Shown in pieces: positions 6,279-10,155 of a stretch of 10,155 bases of DNA. A program made the position numbers and the translations under genes. Source of the DNA: an uncultured Planctomycetota bacterium (GTDB taxonomy: Bacteria; Planctomycetota; UBA1135; UBA2386). The notes under the pieces are model-generated. The model made no database searches, was not told the DNA's origin, and was given only the letters and a program-made list of their open reading frames with translations. Position 1 is the stretch's first letter, and every line of letters begins with the position of its first letter. Location of the stretch: the NCBI GenBank assembly GCA_903925435.1, contig CAIYFF010000190.1, positions 1-10,155 on the forward strand, in the 5' to 3' direction.

Positions 6279-6644
6279 TTGGTCGTCAAGCTTCGCATGA
6301 AACGGTTCGGCCGCCTGAACCTCCCGACCTACCGCGTGGTTGCCGCGGATTCGCGCTCGCCGCGCGACGGCCGCATCATCGAGGCGTTGGGCTACTACCT
6401 GCCGCTGATGCCTCGCGAGCAGGAGCAATTGAAGCTCAACGCGGAACGCATCAGCTACTGGCTGTCCGTCGGCGCGCAGCCGTCTGAGACGGTGACGAGC
6501 ATGCTGAAGCGCACGGGCATCGCGCTGCCGACGCGCAAGAAGCGCGAGCGCAAGAAGAGCAAGGCCAAGGCCAAGCCCTGGACCCCGCCCAAGAAGAAGA
6601 CGCCGCGGCCGAAGAAGGCCAAGCCGGCGGCCGAGAGCAAGTAA
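6279..6644 (+). CDS. rpsP: small ribosomal subunit protein bS16 with basic C-terminal tail
   Basis: S16 is a primary-assembly protein that stabilises the 5' domain of 16S rRNA in the 30S subunit. From the TTG start the 121-residue protein begins MVVKLRMKRFGR. It contains the S16 signature YRVVAADSRSPRDGR (18-32), then IEALGYY (34-40), LKLNAERISYWLSVGAQPSE (51-70) and a final helix to TGIAL (79-83). A typical S16 is around 80-90 residues. The extra 36 residues (86-121) are a Lys/Arg/Pro/Ala tail, RKKRERKKSKAKAK and onward, probably a disordered rRNA-binding extension. It follows ffh by 204 bases. The rimM/trmD genes that usually come next are absent here. Confidence 0.96.
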   Translation: MVVKLRMKRFGRLNLPTYRVVAADSRSPRDGRIIEALGYYLPLMPREQEQLKLNAERISYWLSVGAQPSETVTSMLKRTGIALPTRKKRERKKSKAKAKPWTPPKKKTPRPKKAKPAAESK

Positions 6645-6645
6645 G

Positions 6646-6661
6646 CCTGCCGAGCGGCAGG
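6646..6661 (+). terminator. hairpin immediately after rpsP
   Basis: CCTGCC (6646-6651) pairs with GGCAGG (6656-6661) around GAGC, two bases after the rpsP stop codon. It is followed by TTCAGG, so the T tail is poor. This is a likely terminator or 3'-end stabiliser of the rpsP transcript. Confidence 0.45.
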
Positions 6662-6666
6662 TTCAG

Positions 6667-6697
6667 GTGGCGGCGCTCATCGAATGATCGTCGCCAC
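6667..6697 (+). terminator. second, longer hairpin after rpsP
   Basis: GTGGCGGCG (6667-6675) pairs with CGTCGCCAC (6689-6697), with one wobble. TCAT (6677-6680) then pairs with ATGA (6684-6687) at the tip after a one-base mismatch. Together with the hairpin just upstream it forms a tandem pair between rpsP and the next gene. Confidence 0.4.
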
Positions 6698-6734
6698 TGC
6701 TCATTGTGGCGTTTGCCCGATCGTCAAGACCACT

Positions 6735-6739
6735 GGAGG
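6735..6739 (+). promoter_or_regulatory. Shine-Dalgarno that decides the GTG start at 6745
   Basis: GGAGG lies five bases before GTG at 6745. An earlier in-frame ATG at 6706 has no Shine-Dalgarno and lies just beyond the tandem hairpins. Confidence 0.6.
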
Positions 6740-6744
6740 CACCG

Positions 6745-7497
6745 GTGACCACCAAGAAGAAGAGCCGCGGTGCAAGCGACTCGCCCGCGCCCGTCGCGGT
6801 CCCGGATCCACGCGAGGCACTCCCGCAAAATGCGGCGAGTTGGAAGTCCACGCTCGCACAGCTGGAAGAAGTCCTGAAGGACATTCCGGCGCCAGCGGAG
6901 CCGAAGCCAAACGATCTCGTCGAGGCGATGCTGCACATCCATTTCGCTGATGGATTGCAGTGTGGTTTTGGCCAGGAAGCACGTCGGCGCATCGCGGAGC
7001 ACTTCGTCGATCGCAATGAGTTCCGCGTCACCGAGGCCTACGAGGTCGAAGACCTGCTGAAGGACCTCGAGATGCCCAACCTGTTCGAGCGCTGCAGCTG
7101 GGTCCGCGAGGCGGTTGCCCAGACCTACAACGACCAGAACGGCGTCAACCTCGACTTCCTGCGCAACCTGGGCGTTGGCGACCGCGCCAACTTCTTCCAG
7201 CGTTCGCCTGCGCTTCGACCGCAGATTGCAGCCTTCCTGAACAACGTGCTGACGATCGAGGAGCTGTGCTTCTCGGACAAGAGCACGTCACGCGTCCAGT
7301 TGAAGCTCGGCATGGAGCCGAAGGACGATGAGGCCAACCGATTCGTCGCGCATCTCCGGACGTTGATGCAGCCGTACGGGCATCTGCCGCTGTGCGTTGG
7401 CAAGGACCTGCCATCTGGCAAGCCCAACCTTTCGCACGTGCTGTCTCCGGCTTGCATCCTCACGCGCCTGCTGCCTGGCGCCAAGAAGCGCGCCTAA
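6745..7497 (+). CDS. uncharacterised protein, weak resemblance to the HhH-GPD (endonuclease III) fold
   Basis: I do not firmly recognise this 250-residue protein. Residues 1-50 are a low-complexity Lys/Ser/Pro/Ala segment and then a helix. From about 55 it is helical throughout. DLVEAMLHIHFADG (57-70) sits where endonuclease III has its first conserved helix. FLRNLGVGDRAN (138-149) resembles the helix-hairpin-helix L-x-GVG-x-x-A turn of DNA glycosylases. The C-terminal YGHLPLCVGKDL (211-222) lies where endonuclease III has its Gly-x-x-x-Cys stretch. The catalytic Lys and Asp cannot be placed and the four-Cys Fe-S loop is reduced to C217 and C237. If related, it is probably a non-catalytic descendant. 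It lies between rpsP and maf. GTG at 6745 is chosen on its GGAGG. The gene itself is convincing from continuous sensible coding; the family is a guess. Confidence 0.85.
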   Translation: MTTKKKSRGASDSPAPVAVPDPREALPQNAASWKSTLAQLEEVLKDIPAPAEPKPNDLVEAMLHIHFADGLQCGFGQEARRRIAEHFVDRNEFRVTEAYEVEDLLKDLEMPNLFERCSWVREAVAQTYNDQNGVNLDFLRNLGVGDRANFFQRSPALRPQIAAFLNNVLTIEELCFSDKSTSRVQLKLGMEPKDDEANRFVAHLRTLMQPYGHLPLCVGKDLPSGKPNLSHVLSPACILTRLLPGAKKRA

Positions 7498-7502
7498 CCG
7501 GA

Positions 7503-7542
7503 CGTGTGCAACGTGGGCGCGATCTCGCGCCGCTTGCACACG
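7503..7542 (+). terminator. compound hairpin between the HhH-like gene and maf
   Basis: CGTGTGCAA (7503-7511) pairs perfectly with TTGCACACG (7534-7542). Inside, GGCGCG (7516-7521) pairs with CGCGCC (7526-7531) around ATCT. It starts five bases after the stop codon of the upstream gene and ends 29 bases before the maf ATG. No T run follows. It may be a terminator, an RNA-stability element or a maf leader structure. Confidence 0.45.
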
Positions 7543-7571
7543 GCACCGCGCCGGTCGATTCTGCATCGATC

Positions 7572-8159
7572 ATGGGATCTGTCCGTCCTCCAGAGCCGTG
7601 GTTGGCGTTGGCGTCTACGTCGCCGAGGCGCAGCACGTTGCTGGTCGAGGCCGGGATCCCGTTTGTTCTGGCCGAACCTGGGCCCGAGCCCGAATCCAGC
7701 GGCACTCCGCGAGAGCTCGCTGCGAACCGCGCGCGCAGCAAAGCCCGATTTGCATCGCGACCCTCGGGCTGTGTTGCGCCGTTGCTCGGAGTGGACACGG
7801 TCGTCGACTTGAATGGCAGAGAGTTGCCCAAGCCGACAGACCGCGCCGAAGCCGAAGCGATGCTGCGTTCGCTGGCCGGACATCGGCACTTCGTGCATAC
7901 GGCGCATTGCCTATTCGATCCCTGCGCGGATCGAATGGTCGAGAACGTCATCTCGGCAATCGTCGAGTGCGGCGCCGTGGTGGAGTCTGAGTTGCTCGCC
8001 TACCTCGACACCGGCGATTGGCGCGGCAAGGCTGGCGCGTATGGCATCCAGGATGGATCGCAGCGGTTTTTGCGCCTCGTCGAGGGCCCGTTCGACGCGG
8101 TGATGGGGATGCACGTGGCGAGCGTTCGTCAGTTGCTGCGCGAGGTCGCTGGCACATGA
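7572..8159 (+). CDS. maf: Maf-family nucleoside triphosphate pyrophosphatase
   Basis: Maf proteins hydrolyse non-canonical or certain canonical nucleoside triphosphates to monophosphate and pyrophosphate. They have been linked to nucleotide-pool cleaning and septum control. The 195-residue protein has the usual length. It shows LASTSPRRSTLL (13-24, the phosphate-binding loop), ELAANRARSKA with K57, GVDTVVDLNG with the catalytic-type D75, LPKPTD with K87, and GKAGAYGIQD (152-161) with K153 and Q160. The strand that normally reads T-x-V-x-F after the HTA motif is replaced here by AIVECGAVVE, so the substrate subfamily (YhdE-like versus YceF-like) is unclear. ATG at 7572 fits the family start; no Shine-Dalgarno is seen. 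Its stop overlaps the next start in ATGA. Confidence 0.92.
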   Translation: MGSVRPPEPWLALASTSPRRSTLLVEAGIPFVLAEPGPEPESSGTPRELAANRARSKARFASRPSGCVAPLLGVDTVVDLNGRELPKPTDRAEAEAMLRSLAGHRHFVHTAHCLFDPCADRMVENVISAIVECGAVVESELLAYLDTGDWRGKAGAYGIQDGSQRFLRLVEGPFDAVMGMHVASVRQLLREVAGT

Positions 8160-8671
8160 TCCGCGGCGCTGTGCTGGGCCGGATCGGCGGCGTAGGCCTG
8201 GTGGCAGTCGCAGCGATCGTTGCGATGGAGTTTTGGTTGCGAGAGGGCGACCGCAGGATGGATGCGGCAGCATCCCTGCAGCTGCAGCGCGATCAGGCTG
8301 CGACCCTTGCGTTGGGGTCTGCTCGGCCGCTTCTGGCTGCTGGAGTCACGGCGCGGACGGTCATCCTGAGCGATCGTCCCTTTGTCGTGCCTGAGGCTGC
8401 TGCAGAGTGGCAGTTGTTGCGCGATGGCACGTGGGCGGTCCGGCGGCCCGTGCCGTTGCCGTCGGTGCCCGGAGTCTCGGAACTGCCGGCCTTTGCGGTT
8501 GCGTTGCCAACCTCCAAGCTTGCGGCGCTCGATGCGACCGCGCGCGCCGCGCTGCTGGACTTCCTGTCGGTAGCATGGCGGGATCGTCCAGTTTCGCTCG
8601 ATCGACTTCGGCTTCAGGGCGTCGATGGGGAGGACTTGGATCGCGCTGCGCTGCTTGGTTGGCTGCGCTGA
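8156..8671 (+). CDS. small single-pass membrane protein of unknown function
   Basis: The 171-residue protein starts in the ATGA overlap with the maf stop, so it is probably translated by coupling. Residues 10-24 (IGGVGLVAVAAIVAM) form one membrane segment or an uncleaved signal anchor after a basic start (R3, R9). The remainder is therefore predicted to be outside the cytoplasm. That part contains an amphipathic helix at about 30-55, a Pro/Val-rich strand section with RRPVPLPSVPGVSELP near 98-113, and a helical end finishing LGWLR. I recognise no family and no catalytic motif. The Ala/Leu/Arg-rich make-up is normal for the window. The overlap with maf is the only clue to its role. Confidence 0.78.
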   Translation: MIRGAVLGRIGGVGLVAVAAIVAMEFWLREGDRRMDAAASLQLQRDQAATLALGSARPLLAAGVTARTVILSDRPFVVPEAAAEWQLLRDGTWAVRRPVPLPSVPGVSELPAFAVALPTSKLAALDATARAALLDFLSVAWRDRPVSLDRLRLQGVDGEDLDRAALLGWLR

Positions 8672-8705
8672 ACCACCCGTTGCGTTCTCGGGAACGACAA
8701 GCCCG

Positions 8706-8733
8706 TTGACGATAAGCCGCTGATTCCTACGAT
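8706..8733 (+). promoter_or_regulatory. sigma70-type promoter for rpmE
   Basis: TTGACG (8706-8711), 16 bases, TACGAT (8728-8733) matches the consensus -35 at five of six positions and the -10 at four of six. It is the best promoter in the window. Transcription would begin near 8740, giving a leader of about 33 bases with no clear Shine-Dalgarno. Confidence 0.6.
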
Positions 8734-8772
8734 CCCCGCCCCTCGCTCGCACCAAGACGCGAGCAGCGCGCC

Positions 8773-8985
8773 ATGAAAGAGAACATCCACCCGAAGTATC
8801 AAGACTGCCAGGTCACTTGCGCCTGCAGCCACAAGTTCACCACTCGCTCGGTCAAGACGGAGATCCGCACGGATATCTGCTCCGAGTGCCACCCGTACTT
8901 CACGGGCGCGCAGAAGTTCGTCGACACGGCAGGCCGCGTCGACAAGTTCTTGAAGCGCTACGGCAAGGCCAGCGCGAAGGCCTGA
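8773..8985 (+). CDS. rpmE: large ribosomal subunit protein bL31, zinc-binding type
   Basis: L31 bridges the 50S and 30S subunits at the central protuberance. The 70-residue protein is the normal length and begins MKENIHPKYQ, as is typical. Four cysteines, C16 and C18 (CAC) and C36 and C39 (CSEC), form the zinc site of the C+ form, in contrast to zinc-independent paralogues used under zinc limitation. The conserved end is FVDTAGRVDKFLKRYGK. It is next to prfA, a frequent bacterial pairing, but the 169-base spacer full of hairpins suggests they are not simply co-expressed. The promoter at 8706-8733 serves it directly. Confidence 0.97.
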   Translation: MKENIHPKYQDCQVTCACSHKFTTRSVKTEIRTDICSECHPYFTGAQKFVDTAGRVDKFLKRYGKASAKA

Positions 8986-9004
8986 GCTAGCTGATTTGCA
9001 CGTG

Positions 9005-9027
9005 CCGAGTCGCGCGATGCGTCTCGG
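9005..9027 (+). other. hairpin 1 of the rpmE-prfA spacer
   Basis: CCGAGtCGC (9005-9013) pairs with GCGtCTCGG (9019-9027), nine positions with a central T-T mismatch, around loop GCGAT. It is the first of four consecutive stem-loops after rpmE and may contribute to its termination. Confidence 0.4.
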
Positions 9028-9031
9028 CGAT

Positions 9032-9057
9032 CCCTGAGTTGCGTTCGCGACTCAGGG
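9032..9057 (+). terminator. hairpin 2 of the rpmE-prfA spacer
   Basis: CCCTGAGTTGC (9032-9042) pairs with GCGACTCAGGG (9047-9057), 11 bp with one wobble, around loop GTTC. It is a very stable stem followed by GGCTGAG, not by a T run. The stability argues for a terminator or a processing or stability element. Confidence 0.5.
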
Positions 9058-9059
9058 GG

Positions 9060-9086
9060 CTGAGATCTGCGTATCGCAGATCTCGG
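9060..9086 (+). terminator. hairpin 3 of the rpmE-prfA spacer
   Basis: CTGAGATCTGCG (9060-9071) pairs with CGCAGATCTCGG (9075-9086), 12 bp with one wobble and ten consecutive Watson-Crick pairs, around loop TAT. It begins two bases after hairpin 2. Confidence 0.5.
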
Positions 9087-9089
9087 TGG

Positions 9090-9115
9090 CCAAAGTCGCT
9101 GGCCGCGGCTTTCGG
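9090..9115 (+). other. hairpin 4 of the rpmE-prfA spacer
   Basis: CCAAAGTCGC (9090-9099) pairs with GCGGCTTTcGG (9105-9115), ten base pairs with one bulged C and one wobble, around loop TGGCC. It ends 39 bases before the prfA ATG. Confidence 0.4.
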
Positions 9116-9154
9116 TGAACGCCTCGGCAGGTTCCGCCGTTCCCGCACTCTGGC

Positions 9155-10155
9155 ATGACGCATCTGCGACCGCGCATTCAGGCCCGTCTCGATGGGATGG
9201 TTGCGCGCCAGCGCGAGTTGATGTCCCTGGCCGCGGATCCCGAGGTCGCCAAGCGCCCAGACCGTCTCGCTTCGATCCAGAAAGAACTCGGCGCACTGCA
9301 TCGGATCGTCGCGGACTACGAGTCCTTCCGCAGCATCTGCGGACAGCTCGAGGATCATCGCGCGTTGCTGGCCGACGGGGCAGATCCCGACTTGGCCGAA
9401 CTTGCGCGCGCGGAGCTGCCCGAGTTGGAGGCAAGCGCGCTGCGCATGTCCGATGCCCTCATCGACATGTTGCTCGCCGATCAAGGCGATGACCGTCGCG
9501 ACTGCATCGTCGAGATCCGTGCCGGCACCGGTGGCGAAGAGGCTGCGTTGTTTGCTCGCGATCTGACCACGCTCTACCAGCGCTACGCCGGCCGAATGGG
9601 GTGGACGATCGAAGTGATGCACAGTTCCGAGGCGGAGCAGGGTGGCTTCAAGGAAGTCATCTTCGCCGTGCGTGGACAGGGCGTGTTCCACTACCTGCAG
9701 TTCGAGTCTGGTGGCCATCGCGTGCAACGCGTGCCCGAGACGGAGGCGAAGGGGCGCGTTCACACTTCGGCGGCAACTGTCGCTGTGCTGCCCGAGGTCG
9801 AGGACGTCGAGATCGACATCGACGAGAAGGATCTCAAAGTCGACACCTACCGCAGCAGCGGGGCAGGCGGCCAGCACGTCAACAAGACCGAGTCCGCGGT
9901 GCGCATCACGCACTTGCCGAGCGGCGTCGTCGTCGCATGCCAAGAGGAGCGGAGCCAGCACAAGAATCGCGCTCGCGCGATGAAGTTGCTGCGCGCACGG
10001 CTCTACGAGGCGCAAAAGCGCGCGGCTGAGGCAGCGCGGGCCGCCGAGCGCAAGGAGCAGGTTGGCACTGGCGACCGCAGCGAACGCATTCGCACCTACA
10101 ACTTCCCTCAGGATCGCTTGACCGACCATCGGCTCGGCCGCAACTTCTCGCTGAC
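9155..10155 (+). CDS. prfA: peptide chain release factor 1 (3' end outside window)
   Basis: RF1 recognises UAA and UAG stop codons in the A site and triggers peptide release. The 333 residues present cover the family except for the last 25-30. The N-terminal helical domain (about 1-110) is followed by GTGGEEAALFA (124-134). The stop-codon reading loop is RVPETEAKGRVHTSAATVAV, with the PxT-type tripeptide P194-E-T196 that marks RF1 rather than the SPF of RF2. The catalytic GGQ is at 238-240 within SSGAGGQHVNKTESAVR, and ERSQHKN follows at 265-271. One frame runs without a break, so there is no programmed frameshift as in RF2. ATG at 9155 fits the family start although no Shine-Dalgarno is visible. 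The methyltransferase gene prmC often follows; it would lie off the window. Confidence 0.97.
   Translation, partial: MTHLRPRIQARLDGMVARQRELMSLAADPEVAKRPDRLASIQKELGALHRIVADYESFRSICGQLEDHRALLADGADPDLAELARAELPELEASALRMSDALIDMLLADQGDDRRDCIVEIRAGTGGEEAALFARDLTTLYQRYAGRMGWTIEVMHSSEAEQGGFKEVIFAVRGQGVFHYLQFESGGHRVQRVPETEAKGRVHTSAATVAVLPEVEDVEIDIDEKDLKVDTYRSSGAGGQHVNKTESAVRITHLPSGVVVACQEERSQHKNRARAMKLLRARLYEAQKRAAEAARAAERKEQVGTGDRSERIRTYNFPQDRLTDHRLGRNFSL

Noticed and set aside
4551..6428. A 625-codon open frame on the minus strand opposite ffh and rpsP
   Set aside because: It is antisense to two unmistakable conserved genes. Its product is a His/Arg/Leu-rich low-complexity chain typical of the shadow frame in GC-rich DNA.
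8987..10129. A 380-codon minus-strand open frame opposite prfA
   Set aside because: The plus strand encodes intact RF1 with GGQ and PxT motifs. The minus frame is an antisense shadow without recognisable domains.
9155..10155. A possible frameshift in prfA, or RF2 with programmed frameshifting
   Set aside because: Reading codon by codon from 9155 gives one unbroken frame to the edge. The PxT tripeptide identifies RF1.

Overview
This is a GC-rich bacterial window in housekeeping territory, with no mobile element, CRISPR array, tRNA or rRNA that I can recognise. It carries ten protein genes, two of them cut by the window edges. Recognisable core genes are murA (peptidoglycan precursor synthesis), ffh (signal recognition particle GTPase), rpsP (ribosomal protein S16), maf (nucleotide pyrophosphatase), rpmE (ribosomal protein L31) and prfA (peptide chain release factor 1). 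The murA gene implies a peptidoglycan wall, and the lipobox gene implies lipoprotein export. A TPR protein fused to an RNA polymerase alpha C-terminal-like domain, weak or absent Shine-Dalgarno sequences and a dispersed gene order together suggest Planctomycetota or a related lineage. That placement is an inference from gene style, not a phylogenetic result.

Layout. 1-944 (minus) is the 3'-truncated TPR/alpha-CTD gene. 1082-2350 (minus) is a GT4-type glycosyltransferase. 2351-2608 is a 258-base divergent spacer, the longest gene-free stretch in the window. 2609-3880 (plus) is murA. 3881-3983 holds terminator-like hairpins between convergent genes. 3984-4490 (minus) is a small predicted lipoprotein of unknown family. 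4641-6074 (plus) is ffh with a glycine-rich tail. 6279-6644 (plus) is rpsP with a lysine-rich tail. 6745-7497 (plus) is an unrecognised protein with weak resemblance to the HhH-GPD (endonuclease III) fold. 7572-8159 and 8156-8671 (plus) are maf and a short single-membrane-segment protein overlapping by four bases. 8773-8985 is rpmE. 8986-9154 is a spacer packed with four hairpins. 9155 to the right edge is prfA, lacking only its last few dozen codons.

How the genes relate. From ffh to prfA everything reads rightwards and much of it serves translation or protein targeting: SRP GTPase, S16, L31, RF1. The genes are separated by 75-200-base spacers rich in hairpins, so they look like several short transcription units rather than one tight operon. 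Only maf and its downstream neighbour look translationally coupled. The usual ffh-rpsP-rimM-trmD-rplS order breaks after rpsP.

Start sites show a pattern. The three genes that I assign TTG or GTG starts (murA, rpsP and the HhH-like gene) each have a clear GGAG-type Shine-Dalgarno 5-8 bases upstream. Most ATG-start genes (ffh, maf, rpmE, prfA, glycosyltransferase) have none that I can see. The item most worth a second look is the TPR/alpha-CTD fusion, because it keeps the DNA-contacting signature of the RNA polymerase alpha C-terminal domain in a protein that is not RNA polymerase.
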